Shown: positions 8,299 to 17,328, counted from the first letter of the stretch. The stretch: 64,000 nucleotides of DNA from Bacteroides sp. 519 (GCF_010500955.1 NZ_QVMJ01000007.1:124001-188000), one strand, 5' to 3'. Program-made: numbers and translations. The notes: a model not told the origin generated them from the sequence alone.

Positions 8299-8739
8299 TT
8301 ATTCAAAGGTTTTAGACAAGTTACTCAAAGTATTTTCTATAGCATCAACTAGCGGGGTGACATCTCGTTTGGATCTGTGGCGAATGTCACATTCCCAAAT
8401 TGTTATAATATTCCATCCCATAGAAGTAAGCTTCTGCAAATTCAACTTGTCTCGTTTCTTATTTGCCGTAATTTTATTTATCCAAAAATCAGTATTGGTT
8501 TTTGGGATATATGCATATTTGCAATTCTCATGATTATGCCAAAAACATCCATTAATAAATATTACTGTTTTATATTTTGGTAATACAATATCTGGTTTGC
8601 CTGGTAATTTTTTTTCATTTATGCGATATCTATATCCTTTAGCAAAAAGAGCTTTACGCAATAAAATCTCCGGTTTAGTATTCTTTGACCGGATTTTAGA
8701 CATTACTTCTGAGCGTTTTTTCTTATCCCAAATATCCAT
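8299..8739 (-). CDS. vsr: Very short patch repair (Vsr) endonuclease
   Basis: 146 residues, the usual Vsr length. It opens with the family signature MSKIRSKNTKPE, then the nuclease core GKPDIVLPKYKTVIFINGCFWHNH with catalytic Asp50 and His68/His70, followed by the Cys/Lys zinc-region (ENCKYAYIPKTNTDFW) and WECDIR near the end. Vsr enzymes nick beside T:G mismatches formed when 5-methylcytosine deaminates, and Vsr-fold nucleases accompany many C5-methylase genes. It is encoded convergently to the methylase operon with only 8 bp between stop codons. It could be a repair companion of the methylase or, since no restriction enzyme is present, the nuclease arm of the module. Confidence 0.92.
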   Translation of the reverse strand: MDIWDKKKRSEVMSKIRSKNTKPEILLRKALFAKGYRYRINEKKLPGKPDIVLPKYKTVIFINGCFWHNHENCKYAYIPKTNTDFWINKITANKKRDKLNLQKLTSMGWNIITIWECDIRHRSKRDVTPLVDAIENTLSNLSKTFE

Positions 8740-9122
8740 AATATAATATTAATATATCCATATTGTACAAAAGTAGTAATAGAAAAGCAACAAGGGAAAC
8801 AGTTGAAGAAGAAATTATTGCAGGTACGTTTCCTCCTGTTACCTCCGCAACAGTTACGTCGGTAACAGGAGGGATGTTGTTTTATTGACAAAACAATAAT
8901 ACACTATTTTTATCCTATCCGCAGAATAATAATTGTGTTTTCCTATTAGTTTATTATGCTAAGTGCAATAATTATATCTGTTAATCAGTCGATTACAGTG
9001 CTCATTTAGAACAAAATCTTGAAAGAAATTTTCTTTATTATAGATATTTTTCCTACCTTTACAACAGAAATCATGCTAATAGCGAGCAGAACGATGAAAA
9101 ATAATCGTGTGGGATTTCCAAT
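8740..9122. other. Non-coding, AT-rich right arm of the accessory block
   Basis: No convincing gene. A short plus-strand frame at 9093-9125 (10 codons, MKNNRVGFPI then stop) resembles a truncated N terminus but is too short to call. A strong hairpin at 8832-8872 is listed separately. The segment ends near the right 15-bp repeat. Confidence 0.4.
8832..8872. repeat. Perfect 12-bp inverted repeat
   Basis: CCTCCTGTTACC (8832-8843) and GGTAACAGGAGG (8861-8872) flank a 17-nt loop that itself holds GTTAC-like words. It lies about 90 bp upstream of the Vsr start, so it could be an operator for that gene or part of a repeat element. No T-tract follows, so it is not a typical terminator. Confidence 0.6.
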
Positions 9123-9302
9123 TTAAGAAAACATAAAGAGTTGACTATCAATAGGGTTAAGGCTCTCTTTCTGGTGGCACCACACTTTAAGAGTGCTACA
9201 GCTGTTGCTCGGCAGGTAATCTGCCAGCGGATAGATTTCGAACTGTAGTTTGTCTGGCTCGTTCGGATGCAGGTGGTACTTTCTTATTTGGGTGTCGGGC
9301 AT
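9123..9302 (-). pseudogene. 5' fragment of an AraC-family regulator, interrupted at the right end of the accessory block
   Basis: Minus-strand ATG at 9302 gives 59 codons. Residues 1-39 (TQIRKYHLHPNEPDKLQFEI and following) match the N-terminal cupin start of Bacteroidota AraC regulators that normally continue into a PHIHSFYQI-type strand. Here the reading changes after Leu38-Lys39 to unrelated sequence at the right 15-bp repeat (9169-9183) and stops. The rest of the gene is not found beyond the left repeat, so this was not a simple clean insertion. It begins 14 bp after the minus-strand CGGC gene ends. Confidence 0.6.
9169..9183. repeat. Right copy of the 15-bp direct repeat (candidate attachment site)
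   Basis: Identical to 2136-2150. It sits exactly where homology of the minus-strand AraC gene breaks off, which supports its being an element boundary. Confidence 0.5.
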
Positions 9303-9315
9303 GATATTTTTATCT

Positions 9316-9648
9316 TTAATGTGTATACTCCAAAATTATAACATCATCGCCTATCTTTTTCTGAATACTTTTTTTCATCATTTCTGCATTGGGACAAGGA
9401 AAACCTATGGGTGTTCCTTTGAAAACACATGATGCAAAAGCAATTATCTCTGCTCCACGTTCTACCAACATCTTAGCACGAGGTACGGCACGTTTGCCGG
9501 GGCATCCGCCACAAGTAACGAAACCTACTATTTCACATTCTCCATATTCGGCAAATGCAAGTTTACCACCTGTGGCAACCTTGAAACAGGTTGTTCCCGG
9601 ACACATATCCTCTGTTTGCTGACAACGTATTATTCCTATTTTCTTCAT
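9316..9648 (-). CDS. CGGC domain-containing protein
   Basis: 110 residues, Cys-rich: IIRCQQTEDMCPGTTC near the start, the family signature VTCGGCPGKR at about residues 44-53, and a late SCVFKGTPIGFPCPN. This is the CGGC domain, a small cytosolic protein family thought to bind metal or a cofactor through its cysteines; the function is not established. Its start overlaps the end of the GNAT/YoaP gene by 4 bp, so the two are translationally coupled, and both follow the DUF169 gene in one minus-strand cluster. Confidence 0.85.
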   Translation of the reverse strand: MKKIGIIRCQQTEDMCPGTTCFKVATGGKLAFAEYGECEIVGFVTCGGCPGKRAVPRAKMLVERGAEIIAFASCVFKGTPIGFPCPNAEMMKKSIQKKIGDDVIILEYTH

Positions 9649-10412
9649 ATCTTTATTACTTTATCGAAACGACTATCCATACAAGCACTAAGGTCGGTGG
9701 TAATGAATTTCCCGTTATAATACAGACTAAATATAGTTGCCGGAGTAGGAGAAGATTTGGCTTCTTCCATGCTGGTAAATTTGATAATCTTCAACGGAAG
9801 ATTTCTTTTCTGTGCCGTTTCCTGCAATGAATTTTGGATGTGGTATTCCGTAAATGGACAACGGTTGGAATAATAAACCACTATACCGTTTTTATCGGGG
9901 CATTCTCCGCTTAAGGTGCTCTCATTGAATAATGGAGTATTAGCTTCCGGCTTTAATTTCAGTGCGAGCAGGCTGAATCCATAAGGAAGGGCTTGAACTG
10001 TTTCAAATCCTTGTCGGATAAACCATTTAGGATCGCTCATAAAGTGAAACTTCTTTGTCCCGACAACGGTTACTAAACCCTCTTTTCCTTGTCGCTTTGC
10101 ATCGTCGATGGCTGTTTGAAGCAGGGCTTTGGCATACCCTTTCCCTTTGTATTGCCCCGACACCCAGAAGCAGTTTATCATGAGCCAATTTGGAGCCTTG
10201 ACAGGGACCCATGCCTTTTCTGCAGGAGTGTATTCGATAAACACCTTTGCACGCTCGTTCAACCGTCTGAAAACATACCCGTTATCAAACTCCTTTTTCA
10301 ACCACTTCTTTTTCAACTCGTAGCTGTCTTTACACTTCTTGTCGGAAAAGGCACAGCAAATATGCTCTTTCCCGATATTCTCTTCGTTGAGTGTAATAAA
10401 GGCTGTTTCCAT
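9645..10412 (-). CDS. GNAT N-acetyltransferase with C-terminal YoaP-like domain
   Basis: 255 residues. Residues about 40-155 form the GNAT fold, with the acetyl-CoA loop in WVSGQYKGKGYAKALLQTAI. The C-terminal part contains YYSNRCPFTEYHIQN, a thioredoxin-like Cys motif typical of the YoaP extension. The substrate is unknown. It lies between the DUF169 gene (50 bp upstream) and the CGGC gene (4-bp overlap) on the minus strand. Members of this architecture often sit with small Cys-rich proteins, as here. Confidence 0.82.
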   Translation of the reverse strand: METAFITLNEENIGKEHICCAFSDKKCKDSYELKKKWLKKEFDNGYVFRRLNERAKVFIEYTPAEKAWVPVKAPNWLMINCFWVSGQYKGKGYAKALLQTAIDDAKRQGKEGLVTVVGTKKFHFMSDPKWFIRQGFETVQALPYGFSLLALKLKPEANTPLFNESTLSGECPDKNGIVVYYSNRCPFTEYHIQNSLQETAQKRNLPLKIIKFTSMEEAKSSPTPATIFSLYYNGKFITTDLSACMDSRFDKVIKI

Positions 10413-10462
10413 GTTATTTTATTAGTATCTGTTTCTTGCCTACAAAAATACCTAAAAAACAC

Positions 10463-11182
10463 CTATTCCTGATTTATCCGCTCACGTATTTTCTTCCATG
10501 CGTGTGTATCAAACAAACTACTCTCCCGCATAGTATAATACATTTCCTTAAATCGTGAGATAGGTATCACAAAACTTAAAATATTAGCTTCTACATAAGG
10601 ACGAACGGAAGGATCGAAAAGACCGATAAACGTTCTCTTTCCACCTCTATTATTCTCAACAACTGCATTGGTTACTACAGCCGAGCAACCGGATCCAAAC
10701 ATGGAAGTTACTGCATCTTCCGAATTATTATCGAAATAAGTCCATGTCGTTAGTCCAGATAATATATCGGGAGTGGCTAAGAATAAGATGCCTTCCACTT
10801 CGTCAAAAGTTTCAATCTTGTCGATGCGAGCAAAATTCAAATACTTCCGGTTGGTAAGTGGTACGCCAAGCTGTTCAATAAACTCAACCACCATTCCGGG
10901 TGTCTTTTTATATTTTTCTTTCAACGAAACGAAGTTGGGCACCCGTTCGGGCATTTCGGTAAAGCCAGTATAAAACTTTCCTCCTCCGCAACTGATCACT
11001 TCTGCATTCAAACTTATGGGATTTCCTTCTCTAACCGTTTTTAACCCTTTGAAAAAACAACCGTTTATTTTTTCAGTATTGGCAAGCGGGGTATCGGAAT
11101 ACCAAAACACTATCGGAAGTTCGGCTTTTTCGCCGAACGCTTCCCTGTAATTGTCAATAAATACTTTTACTTCCATAAGCAT
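10463..11182 (-). CDS. DUF169 family protein
   Basis: 239 residues without signal peptide. The pattern matches DUF169: an N-terminal PIVFWYSDTPLANTEKINGC segment, central ISCGGGKFYTGF with two glycine-rich turns, then FLATPDILSGLTTW and GSGCSAVVT. Conserved Cys residues suggest metal or cofactor binding, but no activity is established for the family. It heads the minus-strand DUF169/GNAT/CGGC cluster and begins 47 bp after the RND pump gene ends. An alternative start three codons downstream (second Met) is possible. Confidence 0.78.
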   Translation of the reverse strand: MLMEVKVFIDNYREAFGEKAELPIVFWYSDTPLANTEKINGCFFKGLKTVREGNPISLNAEVISCGGGKFYTGFTEMPERVPNFVSLKEKYKKTPGMVVEFIEQLGVPLTNRKYLNFARIDKIETFDEVEGILFLATPDILSGLTTWTYFDNNSEDAVTSMFGSGCSAVVTNAVVENNRGGKRTFIGLFDPSVRPYVEANILSFVIPISRFKEMYYTMRESSLFDTHAWKKIRERINQE

Positions 11183-11229
11183 GCTATTGGGTATGTTGAT
11201 TGTCTTCTATGGTTACAAAGATAAAAAAA

Positions 11230-14200
11230 TTATTGATTAGTCAATCTCTCACGCAAACGATAGAATAAATAATACACAAGCGGAATAATTACCAATGAAA
11301 GGAACATAGAACATATAAGTCCGCCTATCAACACCCATCCCAGCCCGTTTTTCCATTCAGCTCCGGCTCCGTGAGCTATGGCTATTGGAATCATACCGAC
11401 TACGGTAGAGATTGTTGTTAGCAAGATAGGACGAAAACGGCGGCTTGTAGCCTCCAGAAGCGCCTCTTTAATTGTTACACCCTGTTCCAGTTGTTGATTG
11501 ATAAAATCGACCACCAATATTCCGTTTCGGGAAACCAATCCAATTAATATAAGGATTCCGAGCATGGTGATGATTCCAAGCGGAGTCATTGTCAGTCCGA
11601 GTGTAAAAAATACGCCGATAATAGCCAACGGTATGGAGAGGATAATTACAAACGGATGAGTATAGCTGTTATAAAGCAAAACCATGAGAAGATATACTAA
11701 TATCAAAGAAATCAGCATCACGGTTCCTAAATCGCCAAAACCTTCTTCCTGATTCTCCATATCCCCGGCATACTTTATCTGTATCGAATCTGGCAGGTCG
11801 AGACCCTCTATTGTTGTCATCACATCATCGCCCACATCACCACTCGGACGACCTACAACCATACTGCTGATTGTTACCGAACTTATGCGGTTGTAACGTT
11901 CAAGACGTGAAGGGCTTTCGCTCTCCGATATAGATGCTATTTGCTTGAGTTTTATCTCCGCCCCGTCGTTGTTGATAATGGTAAGGTTTTCAATGTCGGA
12001 CTTGCTTTTGCGGTCGAATCGATCCAAACGTATGTTAATGTCGTATTCTCTGTTATCGTCCCTGTATTTAATATCGGTATTTCCGGTGAAGGCATAGTTC
12101 AATGCCTCTCCTACTGCGAGTTGAGAAATCCCCAGCCTTGCCATTTTCTCCCGATTAAGCGTTACTGCAATTTCAGGACTTCCAGCTTCTACTGAGATCT
12201 TCAAATCTGATATGCCAGGTATCTTTTTCAGGTTATCCACGATAAGGCTTGATGCGGAGAGTATTTCATCCATATTGTCGCCCATTATATACATTTCAAT
12301 AGGTGCGTCGTCGCTCCCGCCGAAAAGGCTTACTGGAACAGTAGTTACTTCCGCTTCAACGATATGTTGCTGTAAAAACAGCTTTATTTGCCTTGCATAT
12401 TCTTTATCTGATACATTGCGTTTATCATAATCCACTATTTTTACGTTTATTTCGGCCTGGTTGGATTCTATAGAGCCGTTTTCTTCAACACCCACACTGG
12501 TAAAGAGAGATGTTATCAACGGCTGCCCTTTTAATAATTCTTCCGCCTGTAAGGTTATAAAATTGGTTTGTTCGATAGTGGCATCTTTCGGCATTTTCAG
12601 GCGTACATAAAATTCGCCCCTGTCTCCGGCATCAATAAACTCCGTTCCGATCATACCTACAGCAAGTAAACTGATAGAGGATATAAATAATAGAGTTGTT
12701 GCACCTAATGTAATGAGTTTGTGATTTAGTGACCATTTTAGCAGGTTACGCATTTTGAGGCCAAAAGCGTCCAACGATAGTATTGGTGTTGACGATTTCG
12801 AGTTTCCCAAAACGGACAGTCAATGACGGAATAATAGTTAATGAAACCAACAGACTGATAAGCGATGCCACTGCTACAACCAATGAAAACTGTCCGAAAA
12901 AGCCACCTACCATACCGCTCAAAAAAGCCATCGGCAGGAAAACAACCACAAGAACAAGTGTAAGTGTGATAATAGAGCCGCCGATTTCGCGTACTCCGTC
13001 GAGGGTGGCTTGTACTTTGGTTTTGCCCATTTCGAGGTGACGGTGTATGTTCTCAATAACAATAATCGAATCGTCCACCAGAATACCTATTACGAGCGAC
13101 AGTGCCATCAATGTCATTAGGTTGAGCGTTGCCCCGGCAAGATACATAAAGGCAAAGGTGGAGATTAGCGACACCGGAATGGACACCATTACAATAAGGG
13201 CGTTGCGAATGCTATGTAAACATAACAACATGGCAAGTGCTACGAATAGTATGGCCATAAAAAGGTCTTTGATAACAGAGTTGGTAGCCTCTATCGTAAA
13301 ATCGGAACTATTGTAAGCTATTTGGAACGATAGCCCATCCGCTTGATATTTGGATTCAGCCCGCCGGATAACTTCGCTGATTTCTTTCGATACCTTTACG
13401 GCATTGGCATCCAACTGTTTTTGAATGACTATTCCAATGGAATTTGTCCCATTATAGCGTGTAATCGCTTCCACGTCTTTTTGTCCATCATAGACATGGG
13501 CAATATCCGATACTTTTACGACAGAGCCGCCGGGGAGTGTCTTTACAATCACATTCTCAATATCTGCAATTGATTGAAATTTTCCCGAAAGGCGTATGAA
13601 TACCTGTTTTTCATCGTCTGTTATTTTTCCCGCAGGATAATCCATATTTGAATAATTGAGGATAGCAACTACATCCGAAATAGTCATGCCGTAGGCAGCA
13701 AGGCGTTGTTCGTCGATATCTACTTGTATTTCGCGCTCGCGACCGCCTATAAGGCTAATGCGGGCGACACCCTGTACCTGTTCAAAGAGAGGGGAAATAT
13801 CGTTTTTTACAATGTCGTACAACGCTGCTTCGCCAATATTTCCGGTTACGGACAACTTCATAATGGGCTGGTCGTTTACGTCGAAAACATCAACAGAAGG
13901 TTCTCGTACTGTCATTGGCAGGTCGCTGCGTATAGCTGTTACTTTCCGTTGGGCGTTTTGAGCCGATATGTTTACGTCTGTCCCATCTTTGAATTGAACA
14001 ACAATATAAGAAAAACCTTCCATCGACATGGTGGTTATTTCATCAATGTTTTCGAGGGATGATACAGCATCCTCTATCTTTTTAGATACGGAACTTTCCA
14101 CTTCTTCGGGGCTTGCCCCAGGATAAACAGTTGCAACTGTAATGAGCGGCATATCTATATGGGGAAAGAGTTCCTGGCTCAAACGTCCCAATGATAACAG

Positions 14201-14275
14201 CCCGGCTCCTACAAACAGGATAAACATTACCACAACGATTGTAGGGCGCTTTATTAATAAGTTTAATAGTTTCAT
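11230..14275 (-). pseudogene. RND (HAE1/AcrB-type) inner-membrane efflux pump, split by a frameshift
   Basis: Two overlapping frames make one RND transporter. 14275-12746 (509 codons) is the N-terminal half: TM1, porter domain and the TM4 proton-relay segment IGILVDDSIIVIENIHRH. 12810-11230 encodes the C-terminal half (526 codons from its first Met): a second TM1-like helix, porter repeat and closing TM bundle. Together they give about the normal length of 1020-1050 residues. Removing one T from the TTTT run near 12765 joins them in frame as VGRFGLKMRNLLKWSLNHK, so the damage is one base. It is either an inactivating mutation or a sequencing error. Substrates would be drugs, dyes, bile salts or lipids exported with the fusion protein and TolC encoded upstream. 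Confidence 0.85.
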
Positions 14276-14283
14276 GTTTTTAA

Positions 14284-14315
14284 ATTAAGAGTTAAGAATT
14301 AAAAATTAAGAATTA
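14284..14315. repeat. ATTAAGAATT-type short repeat cluster
   Basis: Four diverged copies of an ATTAAGAATT/ATTAAAAATT word lie just upstream of the RND start and downstream of nothing else. The same words recur at 14738-14767, 15831-15878 and 15930-15960. Confidence 0.7.
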
Positions 14316-14352
14316 CTTTTGCAGTGAACTGAAAATTTATACTTTAACTTCC

Positions 14353-14703
14353 ATGAAGGAGAATATTATTGCGACTAAAACCTATAAGTTCGCATTACGT
14401 ATCGTAAATGCATATTTATTTTTAAGTAAAGAAAAACAAGAATATGTTTTATCTAAACAATTGTTACGTAGTGGAACAGCCATAGGAGCTCTTGTTAGTG
14501 AAAGTCGATTTGCACAAAGCAAAGCCGACTTCATCAATAAATTACACATTGCTATCAAAGAAGCTAATGAAACCAGATATTGGATAAACCTGCTCCATGA
14601 TGCTGACTTTATTACGGAGGCCATGTACCTTTCTATTTTTCCCGAAATAGAAGAAATCATAAGTATTCTTTCATCCATAATCAAAACGTCGAAGAAAAAT
14701 TAA
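14353..14703 (+). CDS. Four-helix bundle protein (23S rRNA intervening-sequence type)
   Basis: 116 residues, predicted all-helical. The signature run FALRIVNAYLFLSKEKQEYV, then LRSGTAIGALVSES and NKLHIAIKEANETRYWINLL, is typical of the S23/IVS four-helix bundle family. In other bacteria such proteins are encoded within 23S rRNA intervening sequences; free-standing copies are frequent in Bacteroidota and have no known role. This gene is on the opposite strand to the efflux operon and sits between its fusion-protein and pump genes, flanked on both sides by ATTAAGAATT-type repeat clusters. That layout suggests it arrived as a small repeat-bounded unit. Confidence 0.85.
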   Translation: MKENIIATKTYKFALRIVNAYLFLSKEKQEYVLSKQLLRSGTAIGALVSESRFAQSKADFINKLHIAIKEANETRYWINLLHDADFITEAMYLSIFPEIEEIISILSSIIKTSKKN

Positions 14704-14737
14704 AATTAGAAATGAGTGCGAAGCCCTAATAACTAAC

Positions 14738-14767
14738 ATTCTTAATTTTTAATTCTTAATTCTTAAT
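14738..14767. repeat. ATTAAGAATT-type short repeat cluster
   Basis: Three copies of ATTCTTAAT/ATTTTTAAT (the complement of the 14284 words). The cluster overlaps the last codons of the fusion-protein gene and supplies its stop codon. Confidence 0.7.
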
Positions 14768-15820
14768 ATCAACGGCTCTGCCGTTGACAAGGTTGATTTG
14801 CCCGGCAACGACAACTATATCTCCCTCTTTCAAACCGCTATTTACGGTTATATAATTGTCAAGCACTTTGCCTATTGTGATTTTCTGCTTATAGGCTTTG
14901 TTATCCCTTACAACATAAACTTCGGGGTTTTTGAGACTTTCGATAATTGCCTTACGGTTTACCATTATTTTCGTACTTGTGGCAGTTTCTCTTGTCGCAA
15001 TTTGTGCGGATACATACATCCCTGCTTTCAGCGTGGAGGCGTCACTTCCTGTCAGTTTTATTTCCAACTGATAATTCAGCAATGAGTTTCCTTTTGAACC
15101 GATAACATCGACTACTCCGGCGAACTCCTGTCCGGGAAGTATATCTGTTGTCAGAATTGCTTTATCTCCTTTTTGTACCTGATAAACATCCTTTTCTGTG
15201 ATATTCACAACCGCTTTCAGTTGAGAGGGATCGACAAAATCCGCCACCTGACTTCCAATGCTTAACAATGTGCCTTCTTCGAAATAATCGGTTTCCAGAA
15301 TGCCGTTTATAGGCGACACCAGTGTAGTATTATTTAATTGGTCTTGTAATTCGGTTACTGCGCGTTGTGTTTCACGGCAAGTAATGAGTATGGCTTCGTA
15401 TTCTCGTTGTGTTACTGCTCCCGCCTCTGCCAATTTTTTGTAACGTTCTACATCGGTTTCGGCATTTGCCAGATTCATTCTTGCAAAGCTAAGAGATTCC
15501 TTTACAACACTATTTTCAACCTGTGCTATTACAGTTCCTTTATTTACATAGTCGCCTGCCTTTTTGTATTTATTCAATACAATGCCCTGTACTTTTGAAT
15601 AGAGTACCACCTCGTTAGTTGCCTGTATGCGGCCATCGACGTGAATATCACTGGAAATTCCCTGTACTCCAACCTGTTCTACCTGCACAGGAACAGTGGG
15701 GTTCACTAATAAGGAACGGGTGGCAATTTGGTCTATTTCTTCTTTATTAGCTGCCAGTTTCCACACCAGTAATCCGATTACTGCAATAACAATCAGGATA
15801 TTTATAATTTTTCTTACCAT
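14756..15820 (-). CDS. RND efflux periplasmic adaptor (membrane fusion protein, AcrA/HlyD family)
   Basis: 354 residues: an N-terminal membrane anchor (residues 7-24), a lipoyl-like half motif GRIQATNEVVLYSKVQGIV, a coiled-coil hairpin around 115-160 (ARMNLANAETDVERYKKLAE and following), the second lipoyl half LVSPINGILETDYFEEGTLL, then beta-barrel and membrane-proximal domains. It would bridge the RND pump and TolC. It lies on the minus strand between the tolC-like gene (127 bp upstream) and the pump; a plus-strand four-helix gene interrupts the operon downstream. Its last residues, DIKN and stop, are encoded within the start of an ATTAAGAATT repeat cluster. Confidence 0.92.
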   Translation of the reverse strand: MVRKIINILIVIAVIGLLVWKLAANKEEIDQIATRSLLVNPTVPVQVEQVGVQGISSDIHVDGRIQATNEVVLYSKVQGIVLNKYKKAGDYVNKGTVIAQVENSVVKESLSFARMNLANAETDVERYKKLAEAGAVTQREYEAILITCRETQRAVTELQDQLNNTTLVSPINGILETDYFEEGTLLSIGSQVADFVDPSQLKAVVNITEKDVYQVQKGDKAILTTDILPGQEFAGVVDVIGSKGNSLLNYQLEIKLTGSDASTLKAGMYVSAQIATRETATSTKIMVNRKAIIESLKNPEVYVVRDNKAYKQKITIGKVLDNYITVNSGLKEGDIVVVAGQINLVNGRAVDIKN

Positions 15821-15830
15821 AATGGATGTA

Positions 15831-15878
15831 TTAATTAAGAATTAAGAATTAAGAGTTAAGAATTAAAAATTAAGAATT
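15831..15878. repeat. ATTAAGAATT-type short repeat cluster
   Basis: Five tandem, slightly varied copies of ATTAAGAATT (one ATTAAGAGTT, one ATTAAAAATT) fill much of the gap between the tolC-like gene and the adaptor gene. Confidence 0.75.
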
Positions 15879-15929
15879 GTTTTGTATATATAGGAATGTT
15901 GCTTGCAACTGTTATCAGCACCGGCACCC

Positions 15930-15960
15930 ATTCTTAATTCCTAATTCTTAATTCTTAATT
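15930..15960. repeat. ATTAAGAATT-type short repeat cluster overlapping the tolC-like stop
   Basis: ATTCTTAAT/ATTCCTAAT words. The final residues (EIKN) and stop of the outer-membrane factor at 15948 are encoded inside the cluster, parallel to the end of the adaptor gene. Confidence 0.7.
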
Positions 15961-17309
15961 TCCATCAACCTTCCTTCGGACTTTTTCAATTCGAGTATGC
16001 TCTTATGATAATTCGACAGTTCATACATGTAAGCTGATTGCGCTTCCCTGTATGATTTTTCAATATCTAACAGATCGGTAATGCTATATAAACCTTCCTG
16101 ATAGAGCATAATCCCTTGTTTGTACGATTTTTCGGCAACCTTCATATTTTCTTGTTGGGCATTTGCCGACTGGAAAGCAACTTGAAGTTGCTGGCGGGCG
16201 TTAAACCCATCACTTTCTATGGTTTGCTGTTGTTGTTTTATATCTTCTTCTACCTGTCGCAACCGGAATTGCGCCTGACGTATTTTGTGATGTTTTGCTC
16301 CTCCGTCAAAAATCGGGATAGATAGTTTTGCCCCGAAATATGTACCATTAGACCAGAATGTGCTCTTAGTAATCGTGAATTGCTCATTTTCGAAATTATA
16401 ACTGGAAGAAGCAAACAAAGATAAAGTTGGAAGATAAGTCTGCCGGAGTTGCCGGATTTCTAACTCACCGTTTTTTTTCTCGTTATTCAGTATAAGCAGT
16501 TCGGTTTTATTCTGTGCATAGTTGACTTGAACTGAAGATAAAGAGGTTTCTAATGGTGATAATTTCATATTACCTTTTGCTAGAAACCGATATTCCAATG
16601 GCATCCCCATCAATACTTTCAGGTAGTTCATCTGTTGGCTTAAGGTTGCAGCGGTTTTCTGAATATCGACTCTCATATTGCTGATATTCACTTTCATCCG
16701 GTTCAGGTCGATTTCGCGGGTAATGTTTTGAGCAACCTGTAATTCCATTTTCGTATAAATAGAATCCATTAAACCAAGGGTTTCGATGTTGTTTCGTAAA
16801 AGGTTCTCCGAGTACAGAACATCATAGAACGTATTGCAAATATTGTAGATAAGTTCTTCTTTACTCATCCGTTCCTTCAGCGAAGCAAATTCATGGGCGT
16901 TCCGGCTCATCTTTATTCCAGTAAACAATCCGGCATCAAAAACTACTTGTTCTAAGTCAATCCCGGCTACGGCAGTGTATTTCACTCCCATTTCTATTCC
17001 AATAAGTTCTCCCAGCATTCCGAAAAAATCACCTGGCATCATAGAAGTCGCCAGTTTTAAATTATCAGTTACAGATACCGATCCGTTAAGTTGCGGTAAT
17101 AGGGCACTTTTAGCCTCCTTGTGTGCAGCTTCCGATTCCTGAGTGCCGAATTTAGCCTTATGCAACTCATAGCTATTTTCTAAACCATATTGTAAACACT
17201 CCTGTAAATCAAATGTTACAGGTTGTTTATCCTGCGCTTTTCCTCTCAAATAACCACCACATAATAGGAGTAAGGAGAGAAATAATGATTTTGTAATACT
17301 TTTATTCAT
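15948..17309 (-). CDS. TolC-family outer membrane efflux protein
   Basis: 453 residues with a cleavable signal peptide (MNKSITKSLFLSLLLLCGGY, cut near KAQD). The body shows the duplicated coiled-coil architecture of outer membrane efflux proteins: LQECLQYGLENSYELHKAKF at the start of repeat 1 and VNYAQNKTELLILNNEK at the start of repeat 2. Long helical stretches (VEEDIKQQQQTIESDG) form the periplasmic tunnel. It would form the exit duct for the RND pump encoded downstream. First gene of the efflux operon; 20 bp before its start is a 16-bp palindrome matching the tetR operator at 14 of 16 positions, so repression by the adjacent TetR protein is likely. Confidence 0.92.
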   Translation of the reverse strand: MNKSITKSLFLSLLLLCGGYLRGKAQDKQPVTFDLQECLQYGLENSYELHKAKFGTQESEAAHKEAKSALLPQLNGSVSVTDNLKLATSMMPGDFFGMLGELIGIEMGVKYTAVAGIDLEQVVFDAGLFTGIKMSRNAHEFASLKERMSKEELIYNICNTFYDVLYSENLLRNNIETLGLMDSIYTKMELQVAQNITREIDLNRMKVNISNMRVDIQKTAATLSQQMNYLKVLMGMPLEYRFLAKGNMKLSPLETSLSSVQVNYAQNKTELLILNNEKKNGELEIRQLRQTYLPTLSLFASSSYNFENEQFTITKSTFWSNGTYFGAKLSIPIFDGGAKHHKIRQAQFRLRQVEEDIKQQQQTIESDGFNARQQLQVAFQSANAQQENMKVAEKSYKQGIMLYQEGLYSITDLLDIEKSYREAQSAYMYELSNYHKSILELKKSEGRLMEIKN

Positions 17310-17328
17310 ATCAAATCGCTTATATATA

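Noticed and set aside
8703..8891. 62-codon minus-strand ORF upstream of vsr
   Set aside because: It runs through the inverted repeat and low-complexity bases and overlaps the Vsr start in another frame.
9093..9125. Ten-codon ORF near the right repeat
   Set aside because: Too short to support as a gene; may be a truncated start.
2136..9183. Complete integrative element
   Set aside because: No integrase, transposase or transfer genes lie between the repeats, and the left flank does not continue the interrupted AraC gene.
11230..12810. C-terminal RND frame as a separate gene
   Set aside because: It starts inside the pump, lacks the N-terminal half and joins the upstream frame by a one-base correction; half-size RND genes of this kind are not expected.
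12746..12810. Programmed ribosomal frameshift in the RND gene
   Set aside because: No convincing slippery heptamer plus downstream structure is visible, and several other genes in the window show similar one-base breaks.
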